64,000 nucleotides of DNA from Bog-473 sp963817735 (GCA_963817735.1 CAWFPP010000010.1:62001-126000), one strand, 5' to 3'. Counted from the first letter of the stretch, positions 51,867 through 60,213 are shown. Notes: generated from the letters alone by a model not told the origin. A program made the numbers and translations.

Positions 51867-52526
51867 GTGCGGGTGCGTCGCAGCTTCGCCTTCGTCGACG
51901 TCTCGGGCTTCACTGCGCTGACGGAGCTCGAGGGTGACGAGCGCGCCGTCGACGTGCTGACCGCCTTCCGGGCACTCCTGCGCGACATCTGCTCGCGCCG
52001 GGGGGTACGGATCGTCAAATGGCTGGGCGACGGCGTCATGCTGGTGTGCGTCGACACCCGACCGCTGCTCGAGACCATCTTGGAACTGCACTACGTGGTG
52101 GGCGAGGTCGGCGCCGTCGAGACGGTCTCCATTCGTTCGGGCCTCACCGCGGGCGACGTGATCCTCATGGAAGGGGACGACTACGTGGGCCACTGCGTCA
52201 ACGTGGCCTCGCGTCTGTGCGACCTCGCCGCCGCCGGCGAGGCGCTGGCGGCTCCCGCGGTCGTGGACCACCTCCCCAGTTGGGGCGAGATCGTCTCGGA
52301 GACCCACGTGTCGTTGCGCGGGGTCGAGAAGCCCGTGCCGGCCTCGAGCATCCGCCTGGCCGGGAGCGGCGCCGACGGTTCGCACGACCCCATCTGCGGG
52401 CTGCCGCTCACCGAGGACACGGCGCAGGAGATCGCCCACGACGTGCGCGGCTCCATGGTGCTGTTCTGCTCTCCGGGGTGCGTCGACACCTGGCGCCGCC
52501 GGCCGGCTCGCTCGCTCACCAGCTGA
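51867..52526 (+). CDS. Class III nucleotide cyclase domain protein with YHS-like C-terminus
   Basis: This 219-residue protein begins with a class III adenylate/guanylate cyclase domain: FAFVDVSGFTALTELEGDE with the first metal Asp, VKWLGDGVMLVCVD with the second, and VGHCVNVASRLCDLA. The domain starts at residue 5, so there is no sensor ahead of it. The last 45 residues, DPICGLPLTEDTAQE to FCSPGCVDTW, look like a YHS domain, often a metal-binding module. Whether it makes cAMP is not readable from sequence: the usual substrate Lys/Asp positions are uncertain by eye. The pairing of cyclase and YHS is uncommon. Confidence 0.8.
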   Translation: MRVRRSFAFVDVSGFTALTELEGDERAVDVLTAFRALLRDICSRRGVRIVKWLGDGVMLVCVDTRPLLETILELHYVVGEVGAVETVSIRSGLTAGDVILMEGDDYVGHCVNVASRLCDLAAAGEALAAPAVVDHLPSWGEIVSETHVSLRGVEKPVPASSIRLAGSGADGSHDPICGLPLTEDTAQEIAHDVRGSMVLFCSPGCVDTWRRRPARSLTS

Positions 52527-52542
52527 CGGCCTCCCCTCGCCG

Positions 52543-52638
52543 GTGCCTGCGCCCGTGCCTGCGCCCGTGCCTGCGCCCGTGCCTGCGCCCGTGCCTGCGC
52601 CCGTGCCTGCGCCCGTGCCTGAGCCCGTGCCTGCGCCT
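52543..52638. repeat. Eight 12-bp tandem repeats
   Basis: The unit is GTGCCTGCGCCC. Units 1-6 are perfect, and units 7 and 8 differ at one base each (GAG for GCG; final T). The array starts 16 bases after the cyclase stop and ends about 98 bases before the diguanylate cyclase start. There are no spacers. Confidence 0.9.
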
Positions 52639-52736
52639 GCGCCCGGACGCCCGACCTTCCCAGGGAGTTCTCTCTCAACGTCCGTTGTGAATCGACCGAT
52701 GTAGGGAGGACGGACAAGGGAACAGAGGAACCAGTC

Positions 52737-53861
52737 ATGCGTCAGCTCCCAGCACTGGACATGTCGTCCAACGTGACCAAATTCTGGCGCAGCTACGTCC
52801 ACGTCGGCGTGCTCACCTACAGCCTCGGTGCCCTTGCCGTATTGGTCTACTCCCTGACCACCTCGGGGCCGCACCGCCAGGCGCTGGTGATCGTGAGCGG
52901 GCTCAGCCTGCTCGCCTCAATCGGTCCGTTCCGGCTGCTCGGCCTGCGCCTCGTGGAGACCCGGTGGTCCAGGCTGTTCTTCAGCTCGTGGGCCGTCTGC
53001 ACATTCGTCTTCGTCGCCTTCGGGGCGGTCCTGGACGGTGGGGTGCGCAGCCCCATCTCGTATTTCCTGATCCTCCCGATGCTCTTCGCCGGTCTGGCCT
53101 ACTCCGCCGGCACAGTGACCTTCCTGACCGGCTTCGGCGTCGTGACGACGCTGGTGGTCAGCCTCCTGACACCCGATCGCAGTTGGCCCACCGCCGCGTT
53201 CTTGGCGGTGGGGATGGTCATCGCCGGCATCATCACGGCAGCGGCCGCGGCGAACCGGGACCGCCTCATGCGCCAGCTGTTGGCGGCGGCCAGTCTCGAT
53301 GCACTCACCGGTTGTCTCAGCCGAGGGGCGTTCCAGGAGCGCCTGGAGCACGAGTCGCTGCTGGCCGAGCGCCACTACGCCACCGTCAGCGTGATCGTGG
53401 CCGACGTCGACAACCTCAAGACGCTCAACGACGCCAACGGCCACCACTGCGGGGACCGCGCCCTCAAGCTCCTCGCCGGTGTCCTGCGCCAGGCCGCCCG
53501 TGAGACCGACGTGGTCGGCCGGCTGGGTGGTGACGAGTTCGTCCTCCTGCTGCACGAGACCGATCAGGAAGGCGCCATGGTTGTGGCCACACGCCTGCAG
53601 CGTGCCCTGCACGACGTGACCGGTTCCGACTGGGTCACGGCCAGCATGGGAGTCAGCACGTGGCTCGGTCCCAACGACGCGCCCGACGCGCTGCTGCGCC
53701 GGGCCGACGAGGCGCTCTACGTGGCGAAGCGATCCGGCCGCGACTGTGTGGCGGCGTGGGAGCAACCGGCCGCGGAGCGACAGATGGGGCTGCAGCGGTT
53801 GCGGTCGCGACCTCGCCAGACGCCGCCCCAACGCGCCACCCCTGCAGACGCGGTCGGCTGA
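52737..53861 (+). CDS. Membrane diguanylate cyclase (GGDEF)
   Basis: This 374-residue protein has six transmembrane helices in residues 20-180, then a GGDEF domain (about 185-345). The active site is intact: VIVADVDNLKTLNDANGHHCGD and VGRLGGDEFVLLLHE. The inhibitory I-site RETD lies exactly five residues before GGDEF, so product feedback is expected. It makes cyclic di-GMP at the membrane. The signal sensed by the N-terminal helices is unknown. ATG 52737 has GAGGA seven bases upstream. No EAL protein lies nearby. Confidence 0.9.
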   Translation: MRQLPALDMSSNVTKFWRSYVHVGVLTYSLGALAVLVYSLTTSGPHRQALVIVSGLSLLASIGPFRLLGLRLVETRWSRLFFSSWAVCTFVFVAFGAVLDGGVRSPISYFLILPMLFAGLAYSAGTVTFLTGFGVVTTLVVSLLTPDRSWPTAAFLAVGMVIAGIITAAAAANRDRLMRQLLAAASLDALTGCLSRGAFQERLEHESLLAERHYATVSVIVADVDNLKTLNDANGHHCGDRALKLLAGVLRQAARETDVVGRLGGDEFVLLLHETDQEGAMVVATRLQRALHDVTGSDWVTASMGVSTWLGPNDAPDALLRRADEALYVAKRSGRDCVAAWEQPAAERQMGLQRLRSRPRQTPPQRATPADAVG

Positions 53862-54006
53862 TCTTCACCTGAGCGGCCGCACCGCGCGCCGCCGCCTCCC
53901 GCGACGAGCCGCTCGGAACTGCACGCCAACCCCGAGGGACGGCCGTCATGAAGTCCCTGGGTGGCGACCCATGCTGTGGTCCCTGGCGGACGCCCTCCTG
54001 CCAGGC

Positions 54007-54036
54007 TTGACATGTGACTAAATAGTCACATATAGT
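54007..54036 (+). promoter_or_regulatory. Near-consensus promoter with embedded operator palindrome for the ArsR-type regulator
   Basis: TTGACA (54007-54012) and TATAGT (54031-54036) are separated by 18 bases. The spacer is almost entirely one inverted repeat: ATGTGACTA, AA, TAGTCACAT (54012-54031), with perfect 9-base arms. The GTG of the regulator lies seven bases after TATAGT. A repressor bound there would cover both promoter elements, as expected for ArsR-type autoregulation. It is the only strong -35/-10 pair I saw in the window and it is AT-rich against its surroundings. Confidence 0.8.
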
Positions 54037-54043
54037 CTCTGAC

Positions 54044-54799
54044 GTGGATGAGGTGTTCAAGGCCCTGGCCGATCCCACCCGGCGCGACCTGCTCGACGAG
54101 TTGTTCCGGGAGGACGGGCAGACCTTGGGCATGCTGGAGGAACGGTTCTCCATGACCCGCTTCGGCGTCATGAAGCACCTCAAGGTGCTTGAGGAGGCGG
54201 GTTTGGTGGTGACCCGGCGACGGGGCCGCCAGAAGCTCCATTTCCTCAATCCGGTCCCCATCCGGCTCATCCACGACCGCTGGGTCAGCAAGTACGCGGA
54301 GCCCTGGGTGGCAGGGCTCAGTGAGATCAAGGAGAGACTGGAGAGCCAGATGGAAAAGGTGTACGAGATCTTCATCAAGACCACGCCCGAGCGGTTGTGG
54401 GAGGCCATCATCGACCCCGAGATCCGGGCCAAGTACAACTTCGGTGCGGCGGTCTACTCGGAGTGGAAGGTGGGCGCGCCAATCAGCGTGGATGTCCAGA
54501 AGCACAACGTGCACCTGGGCGAGGGCGAAGTGCTCGAATACGACCCGCCTCGCCGTCTGGTGCACACCATGGCGGCCTTGTGGGACGACGATGTGAAGGC
54601 CGAAGGGGTTTCCCGCGTGACGTGGGAGATCGAGACGGTGGGCGGCGACTCCTGCCATCTCACGCTCACCCACGACCAGATGCGGGAGGGCGCCAACTCG
54701 CAGATCTACGGCGGCTGGCCGATGATCCTCTCGGGCCTCAAGACCTGGCTCGAGACGGGTGAGGAGCTGACCACGCCCGGATCCATCCGGTACAGCTGA
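54044..54799 (+). CDS. ArsR-family regulator fused to SRPBCC (AHSA1-like) domain
   Basis: This 251-residue protein has an N-terminal ArsR winged helix (about 1-95; VFKALADPTRRDLLDEL, then TRFGVMKHLKVLEEAGLVV, with RRRGRQKLHFLN as the wing). A C-terminal SRPBCC/AHSA1 domain (about 105-245) begins at VYEIFIKTTPERLWEAIIDPE. The usual metal-binding Cys of ArsR is absent, so the effector is probably a small hydrophobic ligand held by the SRPBCC cavity (inference). It is the first gene of a three-gene cassette and very likely represses itself through the palindrome upstream. Confidence 0.9.
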   Translation: MDEVFKALADPTRRDLLDELFREDGQTLGMLEERFSMTRFGVMKHLKVLEEAGLVVTRRRGRQKLHFLNPVPIRLIHDRWVSKYAEPWVAGLSEIKERLESQMEKVYEIFIKTTPERLWEAIIDPEIRAKYNFGAAVYSEWKVGAPISVDVQKHNVHLGEGEVLEYDPPRRLVHTMAALWDDDVKAEGVSRVTWEIETVGGDSCHLTLTHDQMREGANSQIYGGWPMILSGLKTWLETGEELTTPGSIRYS

Positions 54800-54817
54800 G
54801 AGCGGGAGGGAGAGCTG

Positions 54818-55405
54818 ATGCGGCAACTGATCGTCATCGAGTTCGTGACGCTCGACGGCGTCATGCAGGGGCTCGGGTCACCCGACGAGGATCGGGACGG
54901 CGGTTTCGCCCACGGTGGGTGGGGCGCCGCCTACGCCGACGACATCCAGCAGGAGGCCGCGCTCGAGGGGATGGCATCCACCACCGCGTACCTGTTCGGG
55001 CGGCGCACCTACGAGAAGATGCAGGCGTTCTGGCCGCAGCAGCCGGACACCAACCCGATGGCGGCGCACCTGAACGCCGCCCCCAAATACATCGCCAGCC
55101 GCACCCTGGACGACTCGCAGCTGACGTGGGCGAATGCCCGGGTCCTCCAAGAGGACCTGACGGCGGGGGTGCGACAAGCGCAGGCCGAGGGGGACGGGAC
55201 CCTGGCCGTGCTCGGGAGCGGCGTGCTGGTCCACCAGCTCGCCGCCCTCGACCTGGTCAACGGGTACCGCCTTTTCCTGCACCCACTGCTCCTGGGCGGC
55301 GGCAAGCGCCTCTTCGACCAACTGGACGAGCCCCAGCCGTTGCAACTGGTCAGCGTGCAACAGACCAGCACCGGTGTCGTGATGCTCAGCTACGACTGCA
55401 TGTGA
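54818..55405 (+). CDS. Dihydrofolate reductase family protein (RibD C-terminal domain)
   Basis: This 195-residue protein matches the DHFR-like/RibD_C family, NAD(P)H-dependent reductases of mostly unknown substrate. It opens LIVIEFVTLDGVMQGLGSPDED, in the family style, and has AYLFGRRTYEKMQAFWP, then GDGTLAVLGSGVLVHQLAA for the cofactor, and GYRLFLHPLLLGGGKRLFD. It is probably not the housekeeping DHFR. It starts 18 bases after the regulator with a GGGAGGGAGAG ribosome binding site. Confidence 0.85.
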   Translation: MRQLIVIEFVTLDGVMQGLGSPDEDRDGGFAHGGWGAAYADDIQQEAALEGMASTTAYLFGRRTYEKMQAFWPQQPDTNPMAAHLNAAPKYIASRTLDDSQLTWANARVLQEDLTAGVRQAQAEGDGTLAVLGSGVLVHQLAALDLVNGYRLFLHPLLLGGGKRLFDQLDEPQPLQLVSVQQTSTGVVMLSYDCM

Positions 55406-55420
55406 TGGAGAGGAGCGGAC

Positions 55421-55795
55421 ATGCCTGACAGGACACTCATCACCGGCCTGCACTCGGTCGGCATCCCGGTCACCGACCAGGACCGAGCCCTGGCGTTCTA
55501 CCTCGCGCTCGGATTCGAGGCGCGCCTGGACGTGCCGATGGGTGAACGTGCACGGTGGATCGAGGTGGCGCCCCCCGGCGCGCCGGTGTCCCTCGCGCTC
55601 GAGCCGGCCCACGCGGAACGACCGGCTGGTGTGGAGACGGGCATCCGTCTCACCACAACCGATGCCGACGCGACCAACGCGACGATGCGGGCACGCGGCG
55701 TGGATGCGGACGACGTACTGCGCTGGCCCGGCGTGCCGCCGATGTTCGCCTTCCGCGATCAGGACGGCAACGGGCTCGAGATCGTCGAGACCTGA
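55421..55795 (+). CDS. VOC family (glyoxalase/bleomycin-resistance fold) protein
   Basis: This 124-residue protein has the vicinal-oxygen-chelate fold: HSVGIPVTDQDRALAFYLALGFEARLD with the first metal-ligand region, and FAFRDQDGNGLEIVET at the C-terminus, where the Glu is a likely ligand. Function may be a dioxygenase, an isomerase or drug binding. It is the third gene of the ArsR cassette, 15 bases after the reductase, with GAGAGGAG upstream. Its last 37 bases overlap the convergent MFS gene. Confidence 0.85.
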   Translation: MPDRTLITGLHSVGIPVTDQDRALAFYLALGFEARLDVPMGERARWIEVAPPGAPVSLALEPAHAERPAGVETGIRLTTTDADATNATMRARGVDADDVLRWPGVPPMFAFRDQDGNGLEIVET

Positions 55796-56997
55796 GCGCG
55801 GGCTGGGGGGCGCATGCGGTCGTAGGCCGACATGGCGAGGGTGAGGACGCCCAGCCCGGCTCCGAGGAGGCACACCCCGGCCCAGCCGTGCGCGCCGTAG
55901 AGGGCACCGGCGGCCAGCGAGCCGGCTGCGCCCCCCACGAAGTAGCAGACCATGTAGGCGCTGTTGATCCGGCTCCGGGCGTCGGGACGCAGCGCGTAGA
56001 TGATCGCCTGGTTGGTGATCTGCATGCCTTGGGTGCCCATGTCGAGGACCACGATCCCGATGATGAGGGCGGCCAGTGACGTGCGGCCGGCCCACAGCAG
56101 AGCGAAGGAGCCGGTCAGGAGGACACCGGCGGCAACGGTGGTGACCGTGTGCCGGGACGAGTCGGCCAGCTTGCCGGCAAGGTTGGCCGCCACGATCCCG
56201 CCGGCCCCGACGAGGCCGAAGAGCCCGATGACCGCGTTGGAGTAGTGGTACGGAGCACCGGAGAGGAGGAAGGCCAGCGTGGTCCACAGCACGCTGAAGG
56301 CCGCGAAGGCGCAGGCACCGTGCCAGGCCCGGCGCCGGAGCAGGGGCTCGGTCACGAGGAGGCGGAGCGACGAACCGACCAGCTCGCGGTAGCTGCGGTG
56401 CGGGCGCGCGCCCTCGCCGGGCAGGGCCCGCCACAGCACCAGTGCGAAGACGACCATGAGGGCGGCCGAGAGCCAGTAGATGGCCCGCCAGCCCGCCGCC
56501 TGGGCCACGAGCCCCGACACGGTGCGGGCCAGGAGGATGCCCAGCAGTAGGCCGGTCATGATGCGGGCGACCACGCGGCCCCGCCGCTCCTCGGGGGCGA
56601 GGTCGGCGGCGAAGGGGATCATGACCTGACCGGCCACCGACGCGCCGCCGACCAGGACCGAGGCCACCGCGAAGACCCACAGCGCGGGGGCGAGCGCGCA
56701 GCCGATCAGCGCCAGCGCGCTGAGGAGGAAGAGGCGGGTGACGAGGCCGCGGCGCGGGTGGAGGTCGCCGAGCGGGACGACGAGCAGCAGGCCGGCGGCG
56801 TAGCCGATCTGCGTGGCCGTGATGATCGCCGAGGTCGGCCCCGGCCCCGAGTGGAACGTCCGGGAAATCTGGTGCAGGACGGGTTGCGCGTAATAGAGGT
56901 TGGCCACCACTGCACCGGTGGCGACGGCGATGAGGACGACGAGGCCCCGGGGGAGTTGGTGCGCGTGCAACGGCTCGCCCGTGTTCGTCGTTTGCAC
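55759..56997 (-). CDS. MFS transporter
   Basis: This 412-residue protein has 12 transmembrane helices. The typical MFS loop 2-3 motif appears as GLLLVVPLGDLHPRRGLVTR. NLYYAQPVLHQISRTF at helix 1 and GGAAGSLAAGALYG near helix 11 point to the bacterial drug-efflux or sugar-efflux branch. Substrate is not known. It converges on the ArsR cassette with a 37-base overlap, so simultaneous transcription would interfere. GTG 56997 has a TAGCCT -10 box six bases upstream and no ribosome binding site. Confidence 0.87.
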   Translation of the reverse strand: MQTTNTGEPLHAHQLPRGLVVLIAVATGAVVANLYYAQPVLHQISRTFHSGPGPTSAIITATQIGYAAGLLLVVPLGDLHPRRGLVTRLFLLSALALIGCALAPALWVFAVASVLVGGASVAGQVMIPFAADLAPEERRGRVVARIMTGLLLGILLARTVSGLVAQAAGWRAIYWLSAALMVVFALVLWRALPGEGARPHRSYRELVGSSLRLLVTEPLLRRRAWHGACAFAAFSVLWTTLAFLLSGAPYHYSNAVIGLFGLVGAGGIVAANLAGKLADSSRHTVTTVAAGVLLTGSFALLWAGRTSLAALIIGIVVLDMGTQGMQITNQAIIYALRPDARSRINSAYMVCYFVGGAAGSLAAGALYGAHGWAGVCLLGAGLGVLTLAMSAYDRMRPPARAQVSTISSPLPS

Positions 56998-57003
56998 CGG
57001 TTC

Positions 57004-57009
57004 AGGCTA
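57004..57009 (-). promoter_or_regulatory. -10 box for the MFS gene, leaderless
   Basis: TAGCCT on the minus strand lies 6 bases before the GTG at 56997. Confidence 0.45.
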
Positions 57010-57027
57010 CCGGCGCCCTCCGCAGGG

Positions 57028-57462
57028 TCAGACGGTGCCGCCGCGGCGGCTCTCGGCGGTGACGCCGGTCAGCGCGGTCAGGATCAGCGGGACGCCGATG
57101 AAGGCCAGCCAACTGCCGAACACCAGGGCGAGCACCGTCATGAAGGCGCCCATGCCGAGGACGAAGGGCCAGATGGACGAGCCGGGGAAGGAGTCGATGT
57201 TGCCGGCCCCGTCGGCCATCTCTGCGTCCTCGCGGTCAGAGGGCCGATCGCCCCCCGCGTGGACCTTGCCCCAGTAGAAGTATCTGTGGCCGTGGAAACG
57301 GCGGTGCCAGAAGAAGTAGTAGAAGCCCGGGAGAAACCCGAGCAACGTGGCGCCGAGCAGCATGATGCCGCCGCCGTCGTCGTAGCCCCAGAACCAGTAG
57401 ATGAGCCCGATGATCCCGAAGAAGGCCCCGAGGAAGATCAGGAAGAGCGACTCGACCTTCAT
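57028..57462 (-). CDS. ctaF: Cytochrome c oxidase subunit IV (actinobacterial CtaF type)
   Basis: This 144-residue membrane protein has four transmembrane helices: two at about 5-48, and two in the C-terminal half (around GSSIWPFVLGMGAFMTVLALVFG and GVPLILTALTG). MKVESLFLIFLGAFFGIIGLIYWFWG, in part, is the family's N-terminus. Actinobacterial aa3 oxidases carry this subunit next to CtaD. ATG 57462 overlaps the ctaD stop (ATGA). Confidence 0.88.
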   Translation of the reverse strand: MKVESLFLIFLGAFFGIIGLIYWFWGYDDGGGIMLLGATLLGFLPGFYYFFWHRRFHGHRYFYWGKVHAGGDRPSDREDAEMADGAGNIDSFPGSSIWPFVLGMGAFMTVLALVFGSWLAFIGVPLILTALTGVTAESRRGGTV

Positions 57463-59291
57463 ACGCCCGCCGTCACCTTTCCGTTGCCCTTGCCGTTCCC
57501 GTCGGTCTTCCCGTTGCCGTGCCCGTTGCCGTTGCTGTGGGCGTTGCGGCCGTGCGGCACAGTCAACGCGTCCGGGTGGTTGTAGTCCCAAGTCGGGCGC
57601 TCGGAACGGATCGGCGGCAGGTGGGTGTAGTTATGGTGCGGGGGTGGCGAGGTGGTGAACCACTCCAAGGTGTGCGCGTCCCATGGGTTGTTCCCGGCCG
57701 GGATCGGCTTGCGCCATGACACGAAGAAGTTCACCAGCAGGAAGGCGAAGGAAATGCCGATGATGAAGGCGCCGACCGTCGACACGATGTTGTAGCTCTG
57801 CCATCCCAGGTTGGACGGGTAGCTGGCCACGCGGCGGGGCATGCCCAGCAGGCCGACCACGTACTGCGGCATGAAGGTGACCCAGAACCCGATGAACATC
57901 AGCCAGAAGTGCCACTTGCCCAGGCTCTCCCGGAGCATGCGGCCGAACATCTTGGGATACCAGTAGTAAACGCCGCCGAATCCGGCGAACACGGCTGTCC
58001 CGAAGAGCACCTGATGGAAGTGGGCCACGACGAAGTAGGTGTCATGGGTGGCGAAGTCGATCGGTGGCGACGCCAGCATGATCCCCGTCACGCCTCCCAT
58101 GAGGAAGGCGAACAGGAACCCGATGCTGAACAGCATGGGCACGGTGAAGGTCAATTGCCCGTGCCACATGGTGCCGATCCAGTTGAAGAACTTGATGCCG
58201 GTCGGCACCGCGATCAGCAGGCTCAGGAAGGAGAAGAACGGCAGCAGCACCGCACCGGTCGTGAACATGTGGTGCGCCCACACGCCGGTGGACAGGGCGG
58301 CGATGGCCATGGTGGCGAAGACCATCCCCTTGTACCCGAACACCGGCTTGCGGGAGAAGACCGGCAGGATCTCGGTCACGATGCCGAAGAACGGCAGGGC
58401 GAGGATGTAGACCTCGGGATGGCCGAAGAACCAGAACAGGTTCTGCCACAAGAGCGGTGAACCGCAGGAGGCCATGGGTGCGCCGCTCACCAGGTGACAG
58501 CCCACCGCGGTGTAGATGTGGGTCCCGAAGTGGCGGTCGCAGAAGAGCATGATCAGCGCGGCCGTCAACACCGGGAAGGCGATCAGGATGAGGATCCCGG
58601 TCACCAGCATGTTCCAGGTGAAGATCGGCATACGGAACATGGTCATGCCCGGCGCCCGCAGGTAGAAGATGGTCCCGCACAAATTGACGCCGGTGAAGAT
58701 GGCGGAGAACCCGGTCAGGGCCAGCGCCATGATCCAGAGGTCCGGTCCGGCGCCGGGGGAGCTGGTTGAGCTCGAGAGCGGGGCGTAGGCCACCCAACCG
58801 AACTGCGCGGCGCCGCCGGCCACGAAGAACGTCATGAGCATGGTGATGGAGCCGGTCAGGTAGAGCCAGTAGCTCAACGCGTTGAGGCGCGGGAAGGCCA
58901 TGTCGGGCGCACCGATCTGCAGCGGCACGATGTAGTTGGCCAGGCCACCGAAGGCGATCGGCCCGGCGAAGAGGTACAGCATCAGGCTGCCGTGCATGGT
59001 GAAGAGCGCGTTGAACTGCCCGAAGCTCAGCAGCGAGGAGTGGGGTGAGGTCAGCTGCAGGCGCATGATCAGGGCCATCACGCCCGAGAGGTAGAAGATG
59101 ACGATGGCGGTGATCATGTAGCTGAGGCCGATGACCTTGTGGTCGGTCGAGGTCAGCCACTTGAGGATTCCGGTGGGCCCGTGATCTTCGTGCCCGCCGT
59201 GCGACGGCTCGTGGCCGTCTCCGGGGACCGAGGGCGGCAGGTGGAGCTCTTCGTGCTCCTGGACGCCCGGTGGGGCGATGACGTCAGTCAC
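57459..59291 (-). CDS. ctaD: Cytochrome c oxidase subunit I
   Basis: This roughly 610-residue heme-copper subunit holds heme a, heme a3 and CuB. Landmarks are STDHKVIGLSYMITAI at the first helix, LFTMHGSLMLYLF with a heme His, FWFFGHPEVYILALPFFGIVTEI with CuB His and the Tyr cross-link, VWAHHMFTTGAVLLPFFS with the His pair, and TYFVVAHFHQVLFG. The Glu in GHPEVYI marks an A-type proton channel. The N-terminus is His-rich (GHEPSHGGHEDHG), and the C-terminus has a Gly/Asn/Lys-rich tail. GTG 59291 overlaps the ctaC stop by eight bases. Confidence 0.95.
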   Translation of the reverse strand: MTDVIAPPGVQEHEELHLPPSVPGDGHEPSHGGHEDHGPTGILKWLTSTDHKVIGLSYMITAIVIFYLSGVMALIMRLQLTSPHSSLLSFGQFNALFTMHGSLMLYLFAGPIAFGGLANYIVPLQIGAPDMAFPRLNALSYWLYLTGSITMLMTFFVAGGAAQFGWVAYAPLSSSTSSPGAGPDLWIMALALTGFSAIFTGVNLCGTIFYLRAPGMTMFRMPIFTWNMLVTGILILIAFPVLTAALIMLFCDRHFGTHIYTAVGCHLVSGAPMASCGSPLLWQNLFWFFGHPEVYILALPFFGIVTEILPVFSRKPVFGYKGMVFATMAIAALSTGVWAHHMFTTGAVLLPFFSFLSLLIAVPTGIKFFNWIGTMWHGQLTFTVPMLFSIGFLFAFLMGGVTGIMLASPPIDFATHDTYFVVAHFHQVLFGTAVFAGFGGVYYWYPKMFGRMLRESLGKWHFWLMFIGFWVTFMPQYVVGLLGMPRRVASYPSNLGWQSYNIVSTVGAFIIGISFAFLLVNFFVSWRKPIPAGNNPWDAHTLEWFTTSPPPHHNYTHLPPIRSERPTWDYNHPDALTVPHGRNAHSNGNGHGNGKTDGNGKGNGKVTAGV

Positions 59292-60198
59292 CGTAGAGGA
59301 TTCCTCCTGTGTTGCCGGTGTTCCCGCTGCCGGAATTGCCAGAGTAGCTGGGCACGGTTCCGTTCTGGTTGGCATGCAGGGCGCCCGGGAGCTGGCCGAT
59401 GGACGAGGGGTGGGCGGTCTGGAAGGCCCGCGTGGTGCGTAGCCATGTGGTGTAGGCCGTCGGGGAGACCGAGCGCACGTTGAAGAACATGATGGAGTGG
59501 TAGAGCCCACACAGCTGGGTGCACTGGCCGCGGTAGACCCCGTCGTGCAGGACGTTGAGATCGAAGCTGGTCCAGTACCCGGGGCTGGCGTAGCGGCTGA
59601 AGTTGAACTCCGGCACGTAGAAGCCGTGCAGCACGTCGTAGGAGCGTAGGTAGATGCGCGTCGTCTGGCCCGTCGGCACCACCATTGTGGGCGCGTCCGT
59701 GGTCTGGCCGATCACCTTGACGCCGTTGGGGTACTGGAACTCCCAGCCCCACTGGAACGCGTAGACGTGGATGGTGGTGCCCGGATCGGGCGTCACCGCG
59801 GTCACCTTGTTCTCTACGACCACCGTGGCCCAGAACAGGCCGAGCACGATCAGGATCGGCAGGACGGTGTAGATGATCTCGGTGAGCGTGTGGTACTGCG
59901 TCTGCACAGGCATGTCGTCGGAGCGGCGCCGGTAGCGGAAGATGGCCCAGCAGATGAGCAGGAGAGTGAAGCCGCCGACGACGATGCCGGCAATGAAGAA
60001 GCCCTGCCAGAGGTGGAAGGTCGAGCGGGCCTGGGACGTGGCGCCCTTGTAGCCGCCGAACGTCGGGAGCTGGCAGCCGGTGAGGACCAGGGCGCCGAGA
60101 CCGACCACCACGACGGCCAAGCGGCGGCGTGGACTCTTGGCGCTGCGACCTGGGGTTTCTGGTGCGTCGGAAGACGGGCTGGTCAGCGACGAGTCCAC
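59284..60198 (-). CDS. ctaC: Cytochrome c oxidase subunit II (CuA), lipoprotein
   Basis: This 304-residue subunit has a lipobox, VLTGCQLPT (Cys near residue 42), two transmembrane helices (about 65-87 and 108-128), and a CuA domain. CuA ligands are the His of DVLHGFYVPEF and the set RGQCTQLCGLYHSIM. The residue between the two Cys that is usually Glu is Gln here. Glu contributes a backbone ligand, so the site may still form. The C-terminal 40 residues are Gly/Ser/Asn-rich. GTG 60198 has GATAGT nine bases upstream. Confidence 0.93.
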   Translation of the reverse strand: MDSSLTSPSSDAPETPGRSAKSPRRRLAVVVVGLGALVLTGCQLPTFGGYKGATSQARSTFHLWQGFFIAGIVVGGFTLLLICWAIFRYRRRSDDMPVQTQYHTLTEIIYTVLPILIVLGLFWATVVVENKVTAVTPDPGTTIHVYAFQWGWEFQYPNGVKVIGQTTDAPTMVVPTGQTTRIYLRSYDVLHGFYVPEFNFSRYASPGYWTSFDLNVLHDGVYRGQCTQLCGLYHSIMFFNVRSVSPTAYTTWLRTTRAFQTAHPSSIGQLPGALHANQNGTVPSYSGNSGSGNTGNTGGILYGD

Positions 60199-60207
60199 CG
60201 CGCCGAC

Positions 60208-60213
60208 ACTATC
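60208..60213 (-). promoter_or_regulatory. -10 box for the ctaC-ctaD-ctaF operon
   Basis: GATAGT on the minus strand lies 9 bases before the GTG at 60198. No ribosome binding site lies between. Confidence 0.4.

Noticed and set aside
52543..52638. Possible CRISPR array
   Set aside because: The 12-base units are directly abutting, with no spacers and no cas genes in the window.
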